Assembly (NCBI GenBank): GCA_902520695.1
Contig: CABYOT010000005.1
Location: 1-64,000 of the forward strand
Direction of reading: 5' to 3'
DNA: 64,000 bases
DNA from: an uncultured Pelagibacteraceae bacterium
GTDB taxonomy: Bacteria; Pseudomonadota; Alphaproteobacteria; Pelagibacterales; Pelagibacteraceae
Shown one piece after another: positions 40,543 through 50,156 of the stretch (position 1 is the first letter of the stretch; every line of letters starts with the position of its first letter). Below the pieces are notes generated by a model. The model saw nothing but the letters and a program-made list of their open reading frames with translations, was not told where the DNA came from and ran no database searches. The position numbers and the translations under genes were made by a program.

Positions 40543-41319
40543 TTACTTCTTTCTACCTAAATAACTATCTATAACTTTTTCGTTTTTCTTAACTTCATCT
40601 GAAGTTCCCTCAAAAAGAACAGATCCTTCTGACATTACAATAACTGGATCACACATTCTGCTTATAAAATCCATATCATGTTCAATCATACAAAAAGTAT
40701 AGTTTTTTTCTTTATTAAGTCTTAAGATTGCTGTTCCTAATTCTTTTAATAATGTTCTATTAACCCCTGCCCCTACCTCATCCAATAATACAAGTTTTGC
40801 ATCAACCATCATTGTTCTTCCAAGTTCTAGCAACTTTTTTTGCCCTCCGGATAAATTACCAGCACGTTCATTGGCAAGATGTTTAAGATTTAAAAACTCA
40901 GTTACTTCATACGCTTTTGCTCTAATTAAATCTTCTTCTTTTTTAATTAAATTTGGTTTTAAAAGAGCATTTATTAAAATTTCTCCTGTTTGATTGCCTG
41001 GTACCATCATTAAATTTTCAAGAACGGTCATATTCGAGAATTCGTGAGCTATTTGAAAAGTTCTTAGTAAACCTTTTGAGAAAAGTTCATGAGATGGAAC
41101 ATTTGTTATATCTTCTTTATTAAATAATACTTTTCCGTCAGATGATTTGAGATTGCCTGCTATAAGATTAAATAAAGTAGTTTTGCCTGATCCATTTGGA
41201 CCAATTATTCCTGTAATTGAACCCTCTTTTATTTTTAATGAGCAATTTGATACAGCTGCCAAACCACCAAAATATTTTGATAAGTTGTCAATTTGCAGAA
41301 TGTTTGATGATTGCTGCAT
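40543..41319 (-). CDS. livG: Branched-chain amino acid-type ABC ATPase
   Basis: GPNGSGKTTLFNLIAG, NLSGGQKKLLELGRTMM, IEHDMDFISRMCDPVIVM. Confidence 0.92.
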   Translation of the reverse strand: MQQSSNILQIDNLSKYFGGLAAVSNCSLKIKEGSITGIIGPNGSGKTTLFNLIAGNLKSSDGKVLFNKEDITNVPSHELFSKGLLRTFQIAHEFSNMTVLENLMMVPGNQTGEILINALLKPNLIKKEEDLIRAKAYEVTEFLNLKHLANERAGNLSGGQKKLLELGRTMMVDAKLVLLDEVGAGVNRTLLKELGTAILRLNKEKNYTFCMIEHDMDFISRMCDPVIVMSEGSVLFEGTSDEVKKNEKVIDSYLGRKK

Positions 41320-41325
41320 GTAAAA

Positions 41326-42096
41326 TTATACTTTATTTAATCTTTTAAGAATACTATTTAGGGTTTTGTTAGTGGCTTTATAGAAACCAGCTTTTTTTAA
41401 TTCATTTACACCTTGCTCATTTAATCCTTTTGGTGTTTGGGAGTCTTTGACAAGTATTTTTAAATCTCTATTTGAATTAACTACAGCATCTTCTGAAAGT
41501 GCCAAAAAAAGAGATGTTATATATCTCTGAGATTGGTCTTTTTGAATTCCCCTTTTATTTAACCATTCAGACATTGTTCTTAATAATTCATAAAAAGGTG
41601 CCATCATTCCAGATGTTGACCAAAAATTTTTAGATAATTTTTCGTTTTTAATTTCAACAACTGTTCCAAGATGTTTAAAAAAGTTTTTAACTTTCCTGTT
41701 TGGTGGAAAAATAGGAATTGGTCCCTTTTTAAAAGAAATAGGTGGTAAAGGAATTACTCTCGAAATATTTGCTTTTACTTTGACTGCCTTCTTAATGTTT
41801 TGAAGATTCATTGTTGATATGAAACTTACAATTACCTGACTTTTTTTAAATTTTAGCTTATGTATAATTTGATTAGCCACAGTAGGTGTTACAGCTAGAA
41901 AAATCCAGTTACAATCATTAACAATATCTTGATTATTTTTTGCAATATAAATTTTTTTAAAACTTTTTTTTAGTTGTTTTGAAATTTTTTTATTTCTTTC
42001 AGATAATATAATTTTGGTATATTTAATTTTAGACTTGCATATACCCGTCACCACTGCTGATGTAATTTTACCGGTTCCTATAAATCCAAGTTTCAT
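41326..42096 (-). CDS. Divergent pyrroline-5-carboxylate reductase (ProC)-like protein
   Basis: MKLGFIGTGKITSAVVTG Rossmann start, NWIFLAVTP, ISRVIPLPP; SQTPKGLNEQG at the ProC TPGGTT-like position. Confidence 0.78.
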   Translation of the reverse strand: MKLGFIGTGKITSAVVTGICKSKIKYTKIILSERNKKISKQLKKSFKKIYIAKNNQDIVNDCNWIFLAVTPTVANQIIHKLKFKKSQVIVSFISTMNLQNIKKAVKVKANISRVIPLPPISFKKGPIPIFPPNRKVKNFFKHLGTVVEIKNEKLSKNFWSTSGMMAPFYELLRTMSEWLNKRGIQKDQSQRYITSLFLALSEDAVVNSNRDLKILVKDSQTPKGLNEQGVNELKKAGFYKATNKTLNSILKRLNKV

Positions 42097-42113
42097 AAGT
42101 GTATTTTCTACAC

Positions 42114-43034
42114 TTAATTGTTAAAAAAGGAACCTCTTATTCTTAGTAATTCTCTTGATAAATTTTTATTTTCTTTAAAAGGTTTTCGACCATGAAGCCA
42201 AAAATAATTATTCGCCACAACAGCACTTCCAACCGGCAATGATGTTATTATCTTATTTTTACTACCCTCAAGAGCATCAGATAGTCTTTGTAAAAACAAT
42301 CCTTGATCCATATTTTTTGGTTCAGGAAATTGATCGATGTAAGAAATAATGGGTTTTCCATCACTATCTTTAGAAAACACAGGGTGTTCAACTTTATAAT
42401 CAATATTTTTACTTTTTGGAGATCCCCAAATAAATTTTTGCTGTCCAATTTTATCATCTGAGAGATCAGACAAATGTTCCCAATCATCAAGATGTAGTAA
42501 GGCGGTCTCTCCACCAATCACATTCTCCTCCTCAAGCTTTGACATTAATATCCAATCAGTTATTTCTCGTACATATGTTCCATCAGTATGTAAATCCATA
42601 TTTATATATGCCTTACGAAGATATGAGTCACTATTATCTTCATGTTTAACGTGAAATCTTGCATAGTATTTTCCAGCCATTGAGTCGTGATTTGGATTTC
42701 CAATTAAGTGAGTTATTGCAGTTGATAGTTTAACTAAAAATGTTTGATCTATTTTAGAAGACTTATTTTTTGGACCAATTATAAAACAACCAGTATCTCT
42801 ATCTTTAATAATTTCGTTTAAAAAATTACTTAATTTATTAGATGCAGTTTCATCTAAACTTTTTGCAATAGTGAACCTTGTAAATGGTTTATATTCTAAT
42901 GCTGTAATATTAAATTTTTTAAATGGAAACACTAATCGATCAATAATTTGATCCTCAATTTTTATATTTATTATTCTCTTAGATTTTTCATGAAAGGAAA
43001 TTTCAAATCCATCTAATTTAAGAAGATTCTTCAC
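42114..43034 (-). CDS. CsiD/GlaH-like glutarate 2-hydroxylase (Fe(II)/2OG)
   Basis: NMDLHTDGTYVREITDWILMSKLEEENVIGGETALLHLDDWE, NNYFWLHGRKPF. Confidence 0.83.
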   Translation of the reverse strand: MKNLLKLDGFEISFHEKSKRIINIKIEDQIIDRLVFPFKKFNITALEYKPFTRFTIAKSLDETASNKLSNFLNEIIKDRDTGCFIIGPKNKSSKIDQTFLVKLSTAITHLIGNPNHDSMAGKYYARFHVKHEDNSDSYLRKAYINMDLHTDGTYVREITDWILMSKLEEENVIGGETALLHLDDWEHLSDLSDDKIGQQKFIWGSPKSKNIDYKVEHPVFSKDSDGKPIISYIDQFPEPKNMDQGLFLQRLSDALEGSKNKIITSLPVGSAVVANNYFWLHGRKPFKENKNLSRELLRIRGSFFNN

Positions 43035-43038
43035 GAAT

Positions 43039-43545
43039 TTATTTATTACAAATACCTATAGACTCTGGTCCACAAATTTCTCCCATTGTCCAAGTAGCTC
43101 CAATTAAATTCGCACCATCGAAATTTGCATTTAAAATATTTGATGACGTAAAGTTTGCCTCCATTAGATTGGAATTCTGAAAATTTGCATCTATGAGGGT
43201 AGAACCTGTAAAATCAACTCTTGTTAAGTTAGCACTTGTAAAATTTGATTGCTCAAAATTTCCACCACCTAAATTTGACTCGTATAAATTAGCTCGTATG
43301 AAAGATGACTCTGAAAAAGTTCCAAATGTTAAATCTGAATTCATCATTATACTTTTATCAAAATTTACTTGAATAAAACTAGCAAATGAGAGATTAGAGT
43401 TAGGAAGAAAGGTTCCTTGTAAATCCTGACCATCTGAAAATTTACATTTAGAATAGTCTACTCCATCAGCTATTGGATCATCACATCCAGCATTTGCATT
43501 ACTAGAAAGTATTAGAAAAAATATAATAAAAAAAAGTTTTTTCAT
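43039..43545 (-). CDS. Secreted pentapeptide-repeat protein
   Basis: Signal peptide MKKLFFIIFFLILSSNANAG; repeats such as ANLYESNLGGGNFEQSNFTSANLTRVDFTGSTLIDANF. Confidence 0.88.
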   Translation of the reverse strand: MKKLFFIIFFLILSSNANAGCDDPIADGVDYSKCKFSDGQDLQGTFLPNSNLSFASFIQVNFDKSIMMNSDLTFGTFSESSFIRANLYESNLGGGNFEQSNFTSANLTRVDFTGSTLIDANFQNSNLMEANFTSSNILNANFDGANLIGATWTMGEICGPESIGICNK

Positions 43546-43868
43546 ACAGCAAAACTGTTTAATGTAGCTAAAATTATAGCAGATAATATGGTCGGATAAA
43601 CTAAATTTCTTTTAGTGACATAAAAAATTAATATTGATAATAAAATGACAATTATCCTTAAAATATAATGTACATCTGAAAGATCTCCAGATGGGAAAAT
43701 TAACATTCTTGAGATTAAAGCTGCAAGAGTTGAATATGCTACACAATTAAACCATTTATAAATTTTAGATGTCTCTCCTATCTTTTCTGAAGTTAAAGCA
43801 CCAAGAAATCTTGAAATATAAGTTGCAAGAGAAGTTACTAAAATTGCTAAAACAATATTAGCTGTCAT
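43542..43868 (-). CDS. azlD: AzlD-family branched-chain amino acid export subunit
   Basis: Small polytopic 108-aa protein directly downstream of an AzlC-like gene. Confidence 0.75.
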   Translation of the reverse strand: MTANIVLAILVTSLATYISRFLGALTSEKIGETSKIYKWFNCVAYSTLAALISRMLIFPSGDLSDVHYILRIIVILLSILIFYVTKRNLVYPTILSAIILATLNSFAV

Positions 43869-44562
43869 AAACTTCTCCTATAAAGTAAGCAATTGAACCA
43901 GCTACCAACCCACCAAGTAAAACACTCCATTCTGGTGAAAAAAAATAAAAAATTGGACCTAAAAAAGCACCCAGAATAATTGCAGAGGAAAGTTGTATAG
44001 TTTTCATAACTCCTATCATTGCACACATAAAATAAATTGGATTTACGATAGCAAGTCCAATTATCATATCTTTACTTAAATAGTCGGCAGCATAAAATCC
44101 TAATACTGTTGAAAAAATGGCAATCAGCCAAGTGGCTGTTCCTATACCAATCCAAAAATCTATTCTATATTTCCTATCAATTTCCTCATAATTATTTTTT
44201 AAAATCAACCACGACGAAACAGCTACAAAGTGACAAGATATATAATATTTCCATCTTGGTTGGCTATCATGTTTAAGTAATGGCATTATTGAAACTGTCA
44301 TTGGAAATAGTCTAGAATTTACCAACCATACTGCTAAAAAAATATTTACAAGTGATGCGCCAATTAGCATTGATTCTGCCATCACTAATGATCCTGGAAG
44401 AGCATAAGTTAAAAATGTTGAGAAAATACTTTCTTGTATATTAAACCCTAAATTTTTTAATAAGGCACCTATAGCAATGAAACTAGCTCCTAATGCGATT
44501 GCTGGACTATCAAATTTTTTTGAACAGACTATTCCTTTGATAAAATATTTTAGGTTTATCAT
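43858..44562 (-). CDS. azlC: AzlC-family branched-chain amino acid export subunit
   Basis: AIALGASFIAIGALLKNLGFNIQESIFSTFLTYALPGSLVMAESML; paired with azlD. Confidence 0.78.
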   Translation of the reverse strand: MINLKYFIKGIVCSKKFDSPAIALGASFIAIGALLKNLGFNIQESIFSTFLTYALPGSLVMAESMLIGASLVNIFLAVWLVNSRLFPMTVSIMPLLKHDSQPRWKYYISCHFVAVSSWLILKNNYEEIDRKYRIDFWIGIGTATWLIAIFSTVLGFYAADYLSKDMIIGLAIVNPIYFMCAMIGVMKTIQLSSAIILGAFLGPIFYFFSPEWSVLLGGLVAGSIAYFIGEVYDS

Positions 44563-45347
44563 TAACCGCCTAAGAATAGACGGCCGACATCTGGATTATT
44601 TAAAAGATCATCTCCTTTACCTGCAATAGCTGTTTCTCCTGAAACTAAAACATAGCCAATATCAGCAAACTCTAAACCTTTTTTGGCATTCTGCTCAACT
44701 AATATAATTGTTTTTTTTTCATTTTTTTGAAGATCGTCTAAAATCTCAAAAACCATTTGAATATATCTAGGCTCAAGCCCAATTGATGGTTCATCAACAA
44801 GTAAAATAGAAGGTTTCATTACTAGGGCTCGAGAAATTTCTAAAAGTCTTCTTTCTCCACCCGATAATACTTTTGCAGGTTGATTTCTTCTGTTTCTTAA
44901 TCTTTCATATTTTTGAAGAACTCTCTCTGCTTCTTCAAAAGACTCTTCCGTTTTATCTTTAATGTATCCACCCATTAAAAGATTTTCCTCTACAGTCATA
45001 TCTGGAAAAACCGAATTATCTTGTAGAATATACGCTATGCCCTCAGATTTTAGTTTTTCTGCGGGACTGAGGTTAGTTATTTCTTTTCCATCAATTTCTA
45101 TTTTTCCTGAAAAGATATTTGTAAAACCATATATTGAATGAAGTATAGTTGATTTTCCTGCACCATTTGGACCAATCAAACAAAGAGATTGTGCTTTACT
45201 TACAAATAAATCAAAATTGTGTAGTATTTCCATCTTACCATAACCAGCTGATAAACCTTTGATAGTTAGGTGAACATTTTCAGATGATAGTTTTTTTAAA
45301 TCCTCTGCTACAGGAGCTTTACCAAGAACTTCGTATTGATTTGCCAT
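44562..45347 (-). CDS. livF: Liv-type ABC ATPase (second system)
   Basis: GPNGAGKSTILHSIYG, LSGGERRLLEISRALVM, VEQNAKKGLEFADIGYVL. Confidence 0.92.
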   Translation of the reverse strand: MANQYEVLGKAPVAEDLKKLSSENVHLTIKGLSAGYGKMEILHNFDLFVSKAQSLCLIGPNGAGKSTILHSIYGFTNIFSGKIEIDGKEITNLSPAEKLKSEGIAYILQDNSVFPDMTVEENLLMGGYIKDKTEESFEEAERVLQKYERLRNRRNQPAKVLSGGERRLLEISRALVMKPSILLVDEPSIGLEPRYIQMVFEILDDLQKNEKKTIILVEQNAKKGLEFADIGYVLVSGETAIAGKGDDLLNNPDVGRLFLGG

Positions 45348-46087
45348 TATTGAGCTCCTAAATAAGCGTCAATCACACGCTTATCATTTTTAATTTCATC
45401 AGGTGTTCCATTTGCAAGCATTTTTCCATGCGCAAGACAAAAGATACTTTCAGCTAATTGCATTATTACTCTCATATTATGTTCAATAACAAGTAGAGTA
45501 ATTCCAAAATCTTGATTTACTTTTATCAATCTATCAATGATTCCATTTATTAATGTAGGATTGATACCTGCAGTTGGTTCGTCCAGTAATAACATCTCAG
45601 GCTCATTCATTAATGCCATTGCTAATTCTAATAATTTCTGCTGACCAAATGATAAATCTCCAGCTCTTAATTTTCTTTTTTGGTATAATCCAACAAAATT
45701 TAATAAATTTTCAGCTTTTTCTGTAAGGTTTTGTGGTATTTGGGAAAATATAGAAACTAAACTTTCATCGCTTGCTTTGTGACTTATAAGCATATTGTCT
45801 ACGCAATTCAATTTTCCATAAATTCTTGTTTGCTGGAAAGTTCTAAGCAAACCAAGTTTAGCTATTACTGGAACTGGTAATTCAGATACTTCTTTACCAT
45901 TAAATTTAATTGATCCTTGGTCAATAGGATACGTTCCAACTATAGAATTAAACAATGTAGTTTTTCCAGATCCATTTGGCCCAATTAAACCTACGATTTT
46001 TCCTTTTTCAACTGACATAGATATATCAACATTGGCTTTAACCCCACCAAATGACTTACTGACATTGCTTACCTCTAAAATACTCAT
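45347..46087 (-). CDS. livG: Liv-type ABC ATPase (second system)
   Basis: GPNGSGKTTLFNSIVG, LSFGQQKLLELAMALM, IEHNMRVIMQLAESIFCL. Confidence 0.92.
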   Translation of the reverse strand: MSILEVSNVSKSFGGVKANVDISMSVEKGKIVGLIGPNGSGKTTLFNSIVGTYPIDQGSIKFNGKEVSELPVPVIAKLGLLRTFQQTRIYGKLNCVDNMLISHKASDESLVSIFSQIPQNLTEKAENLLNFVGLYQKRKLRAGDLSFGQQKLLELAMALMNEPEMLLLDEPTAGINPTLINGIIDRLIKVNQDFGITLLVIEHNMRVIMQLAESIFCLAHGKMLANGTPDEIKNDKRVIDAYLGAQ

Positions 46088-47133
46088 TTAAGTGTAACCT
46101 GTGCTTTCCGATCTGCTTCATCTACAACTTCACCAAATCGCTCTGGATATTTTTCTCTCAACCAACCCATAATCCCCTCTGGGAAATAAATTACAATTAC
46201 AACAATCAAAACTCCAAGAGCAACATATTGCCAACCTAAGAAAAAAGTCCAGAAACCTTCTTTAAATATATGAAACAATGTTGCTCCAATTACTGGTCCC
46301 CACAAGGTTCCTTTTCCTCCTAGTATAGCCATCAAGACCATGAATACTCCCATTTCTCTTCCATCAAATGCAACGTCGGTTGAGTCTATATATCCAACTA
46401 GTCCGCCCATAATACCTCCGGCCAATCCACAGAAAAACGCAGAAATCATCCAACCAATAATTTTATATTTCATTGTTTGAATGCCCATCGCTTCAGCCTT
46501 ATCTTCGTTATCTCTAATTGCATTAAGAACAAGTTTAAATCTTGTTGAGTAAATTGCTTTAACTGCAAGAAACGTGAATACCAAAACTACAAAACTGCAA
46601 AAATAGAAAAACTCACCTCTTGCTTCTAATCTATCGACATTAGGAAATGGAGGTGTTGTAAAACCTTGTCCTGCTCCAATGATTTCTATTCCACCAGAAA
46701 TTTCTCCAGCTGCAACCCCTAAACCCAATGTACAAATTGCAAAATAATGTCCTCTTAAACCTAAAATCGAATATCCAATTAAACCAGCTATAATAGCTGG
46801 CACTACTGCTGCAACTGCCAAACCAACTGCAAACCCTTGAAAGAATTGAGCGGGAGTATGAACAAAAGTTTTTTCTCCACCACCCTCAGTCCACTCTCCT
46901 AGAGGAAAAAACATTCCAACTTGAACTGAGGCACATAAATACATTCCCAGTCCATAAAACAAAATATTTCCAAAAGTATTATAACCCATTTCACCACCTT
47001 GGACGTTCCAAGTAATAGCTAGAATTATTAATATACAAAGGATTGATAATTGAACTTTAAATGCTGGAAAAATAAAAGGGGCTGCAATACCAAATATTAA
47101 AATAGCACCATATAAAATAATATTTTTGTTCAT
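46084..47133 (-). CDS. livM: Liv-type ABC permease (second system)
   Basis: SILGLRGHYFAICTLGLGVAAGEI, NAIRDNEDKAEAMGIQTMKYKIIGWMISAFFCGLAGG. Confidence 0.9.
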   Translation of the reverse strand: MNKNIILYGAILIFGIAAPFIFPAFKVQLSILCILIILAITWNVQGGEMGYNTFGNILFYGLGMYLCASVQVGMFFPLGEWTEGGGEKTFVHTPAQFFQGFAVGLAVAAVVPAIIAGLIGYSILGLRGHYFAICTLGLGVAAGEISGGIEIIGAGQGFTTPPFPNVDRLEARGEFFYFCSFVVLVFTFLAVKAIYSTRFKLVLNAIRDNEDKAEAMGIQTMKYKIIGWMISAFFCGLAGGIMGGLVGYIDSTDVAFDGREMGVFMVLMAILGGKGTLWGPVIGATLFHIFKEGFWTFFLGWQYVALGVLIVVIVIYFPEGIMGWLREKYPERFGEVVDEADRKAQVTLK

Positions 47134-48026
47134 TATTTTAAATATTCTCTTTTTCTTGAAAGTTTAAATCTTCTATAAACAAGTATTAAAACTAATAGTA
47201 AAAATACTGATCCAATTCTAAATTCTGTTCCTAAAATGTAATCTGCAAACTCCTCAAATACTCCTAAACCCATACCTGACATTGCAACACCAGGTAAATT
47301 TCCAAGTCCAGCAACAATTACAATCATAAAAGATCTAATTGTGTAAGGTAAGCCCATATAAGGGTGTATAGTAAATGTAATAGAAATAAGTGCTCCAGCT
47401 ACTCCACAAAGAGCAGCATTTATTCCAAAAGTTGCCGCATAAACTTTTTCAGTGTCTACGCCTAATATTTTTGCGGCTCTAGCATTTTGAGCTGTAGCTC
47501 TAATAGCCCTTCCAAGCTTAGATTTTTTCATATAAATCACAAGCCCGATAGCAAACACAATACTTATAAATGCTGAAAAAATCTTTGAGTTTGGCAATGT
47601 AACAGAGTTATCAAACAGCATTGTTGTACCATATCCTGAGTTTGCAAGGACGACATCTGCACCAAATGCAAAATTCATTAATTGCATAAATAAAATGCTT
47701 ATTCCAAACGTCGCTAAAATCGAAATGAATAGATCTCTATCAACAACTTTATTAATAACTAATTTGTAAATAATAACTCCAACAAAATACATTATTATTG
47801 GCGAAACTATTACTCCCCATGCGGGATGAATTCCATACAGATACATAAAGTATGCAATGTATCCTCCTAATATAACTAAATCACCTTGAGCAATGTTAAT
47901 AATATTCATAACTCCCCACTGGAGAGCCATTCCGTAGGCGATTAAAGCAAATAAAATTCCAAGTAACAAACCATCTAGCACAGCTTGTAAAGTTAACATC
48001 GGAACTTGGAAAATTAAAAAATCCAT
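47133..48026 (-). CDS. livH: Liv-type ABC permease (second system)
   Basis: LQAVLDGLLLGILFALIAYGMALQWGVMNIINIAQGDLVILGGY, RATAQNARAAKILGVD. Confidence 0.9.
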   Translation of the reverse strand: MDFLIFQVPMLTLQAVLDGLLLGILFALIAYGMALQWGVMNIINIAQGDLVILGGYIAYFMYLYGIHPAWGVIVSPIIMYFVGVIIYKLVINKVVDRDLFISILATFGISILFMQLMNFAFGADVVLANSGYGTTMLFDNSVTLPNSKIFSAFISIVFAIGLVIYMKKSKLGRAIRATAQNARAAKILGVDTEKVYAATFGINAALCGVAGALISITFTIHPYMGLPYTIRSFMIVIVAGLGNLPGVAMSGMGLGVFEEFADYILGTEFRIGSVFLLLVLILVYRRFKLSRKREYLK

Positions 48027-48042
48027 AATTTCTAAATGCTAT

Positions 48043-48073
48043 ATAAAAAAAAGCCCCCTATTACTAGGGGGCT
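48043..48073 (-). terminator. Terminator/attenuator between substrate-binding gene and livH
   Basis: AGCCCCCTA-GTA-ATAGGGGGCT stem (read on minus) followed by TTTTTTTTT. Confidence 0.88.
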
Positions 48074-48087
48074 AACATTATTTTTAA

Positions 48088-49326
48088 TTATCTTTCAGAC
48101 CACTTAGGAATTGGGTGAATTAATTCTGCTGAAGCCCATTTTAATGGAGCTACAACTTTATTTTCACATTTTCCTGCATCGTCACACATAACTTGGAACA
48201 ATACCATTGGTTTGTCAACATTTTGACCACCTTCTGCAAATTTGATATTTCCATAGAATGTTTGCATATTAGTATCAGCAAGTGCATCTCTTACTTTCTT
48301 TTGATCAAAAGAATTTGCTCTTTCAAATGCATCTTTGAAAACCAATAAAGCTGCTGATGACTCTGCTGATTGATATGGCGGATCATAACCAAATAATTTT
48401 TCAAAGTCTGCAGCGTATGTCATGCCATCTTTGAAGAAATCATCTTTATAAGTTAATGTTTTATGCCATTGAGATGCACATAAAGCGTACTGTGAGTTCT
48501 TACCATGTTGCTTAGATAATTTAGCAGCATCACAGTGTGTCATTGCTAACATTGGAACGTCAACTTTCATTTCAGCAATTTGTCTAATAGCTGTTAATGC
48601 ACCTTTTGTGTGTCCAGATACAACTAAAACATCTGGTTTAACAGCTTTAACTTTTGCTAAAGTTGCAGCCATGTCGTTTAGCTCTTTTGGAAGTTTATCA
48701 TCGATTATAATTTTAGATCCAGTTCTCTCTGCAGCATCTAAAATACCTAATCTAACGTCTTGTGAGAATGCATCTTGCTCAAAAGCTTGTGCTATTCTTA
48801 CGCCTTTTCCACCGTTTAACTCCACAGCTGTTTCAATCGCAACATCTAAATATAAGTTCGCTGGAGCAAGCACTGCGAATAAGTATTTATAACCTTTTGT
48901 AAACAAAGATCTTGATGCACCATTAGCTTCAACCATTGGAACACCATATTTCTCTGTTACAGGTGCAATTGCTTTAGTTAATCCTGAACTGTAAGGTCCA
49001 AGCATAAACTCAACACCATCTTGTGAAATTAATCTTTCTGCAAGTTGCGCTGCTCTTTTAGGATTTGACTCATCATCATAATAGATAATATCAAACTTAT
49101 AAGTTTTTCCTCCAACTTTAATACCACCCATGTCGTTAATTCTATCAACGGCCATATTATAACCATTTTGAGTATGAACTCCATTAGATGAATATTTTCC
49201 AGTTAAAGAAATTGCAGCACCTAAAATAATTTTATCTCCAACAACTTTTGCTAAAGAAACAACTGAAGTTGAGAATAAAATTGCTATTGCAGAAACAAAT
49301 GTAATTATAATGTTTTTAATTTTCAT
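48088..49326 (-). CDS. Liv-type ABC substrate-binding protein (second system)
   Basis: Signal peptide, IILGAAISLTGKYSSNGVHTQNGYNMAVDRINDMGGIKVGGKTYKF, YYDDESNPKRAAQLAERLISQDGVEFMLGPYSSG. Confidence 0.92.
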   Translation of the reverse strand: MKIKNIIITFVSAIAILFSTSVVSLAKVVGDKIILGAAISLTGKYSSNGVHTQNGYNMAVDRINDMGGIKVGGKTYKFDIIYYDDESNPKRAAQLAERLISQDGVEFMLGPYSSGLTKAIAPVTEKYGVPMVEANGASRSLFTKGYKYLFAVLAPANLYLDVAIETAVELNGGKGVRIAQAFEQDAFSQDVRLGILDAAERTGSKIIIDDKLPKELNDMAATLAKVKAVKPDVLVVSGHTKGALTAIRQIAEMKVDVPMLAMTHCDAAKLSKQHGKNSQYALCASQWHKTLTYKDDFFKDGMTYAADFEKLFGYDPPYQSAESSAALLVFKDAFERANSFDQKKVRDALADTNMQTFYGNIKFAEGGQNVDKPMVLFQVMCDDAGKCENKVVAPLKWASAELIHPIPKWSER

Positions 49327-49421
49327 TTATCTCCTCTTTATTATTATTAATTAATTAATTTAAACCTTATTAAACTAAGAAATTAATTTTTTTGCAAGTA
49401 ACAGTAGTATCGCATTAACAG

Positions 49422-50036
49422 CTAATATTGTTGCATAAATGCAATTATTGTTGCAATTACAATTAAAACGCACGCAGAAATTGTGTTTATAATCTTTGCG
49501 TTAGTTTTAACCCATGTAATCATTTTATTTGCTAGAATGGCGTAACCGATTAAAGACAAAAAATCTAAAATTACATATGTTGTTATTAAAATAATAAATT
49601 GAGCAACATAATTAGAGTTAAAATCTATAAATTGTGGAAAAATAAACGGAAAAAACATCCAAGCTTTAGGGCTTGTCCCTGCAACTAAAAAACCATCTTT
49701 ATAAAAAGATAAAAAAGTTTTTTCCGATTTTTTATCAGAGTTTATACTTTTTGGTCGAGATTTATAAATATCATAAGCAAGATATAGAATATAAATTATT
49801 CCTATCCACTTAATTGTATTAAGCAACCTAAGATTATCCGAAATAAATGAGCCAATAACAAATATAACGAGAGTTGCTTGAATAATATTTGCAGTAACAT
49901 CTCCTAATGCTGTCCACACACATTTCTTAACTCCATAATTCATTGAATATGAAATGATTACTATCCTTGGCGTTCCAGGAGTAATAAACATAAAGAGAAT
50001 AATTTGTAGAAAAAGGAAATAGTTTAATGGGAGCAT
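49422..50036 (-). CDS. LysE/RhtB-family exporter
   Basis: FITPGTPRIVIISYSMNYGVKKCVWTALGDVTANIIQ. Confidence 0.85.
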   Translation of the reverse strand: MLPLNYFLFLQIILFMFITPGTPRIVIISYSMNYGVKKCVWTALGDVTANIIQATLVIFVIGSFISDNLRLLNTIKWIGIIYILYLAYDIYKSRPKSINSDKKSEKTFLSFYKDGFLVAGTSPKAWMFFPFIFPQFIDFNSNYVAQFIILITTYVILDFLSLIGYAILANKMITWVKTNAKIINTISACVLIVIATIIAFMQQY

Positions 50037-50041
50037 TTTAG

Positions 50042-50106
50042 GATAGTCCTAAAAAACCGGGAGCTAAAGATGGCTAGATAGGACTATCTAAAAGTGATAT
50101 TATCAC
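50042..50106. promoter_or_regulatory. Nested inverted repeats in divergent intergenic region
   Basis: GATAGTCCTA (50042-50051) / TAGGACTATC (50079-50088), plus GTGATA-T-TATCAC dyad (50094-50106). Confidence 0.5.
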
Positions 50107-50156
50107 AGACACTAAAATTTGCATTAAAATTTATTTAGAGTTTTGCTGAAAAATCT

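Noticed and set aside
43039-43545. Pentapeptide-repeat protein as a quinolone-resistance (Qnr) protein
   Set aside because: It has an N-terminal signal peptide, so it is probably exported and unlikely to act on gyrase.
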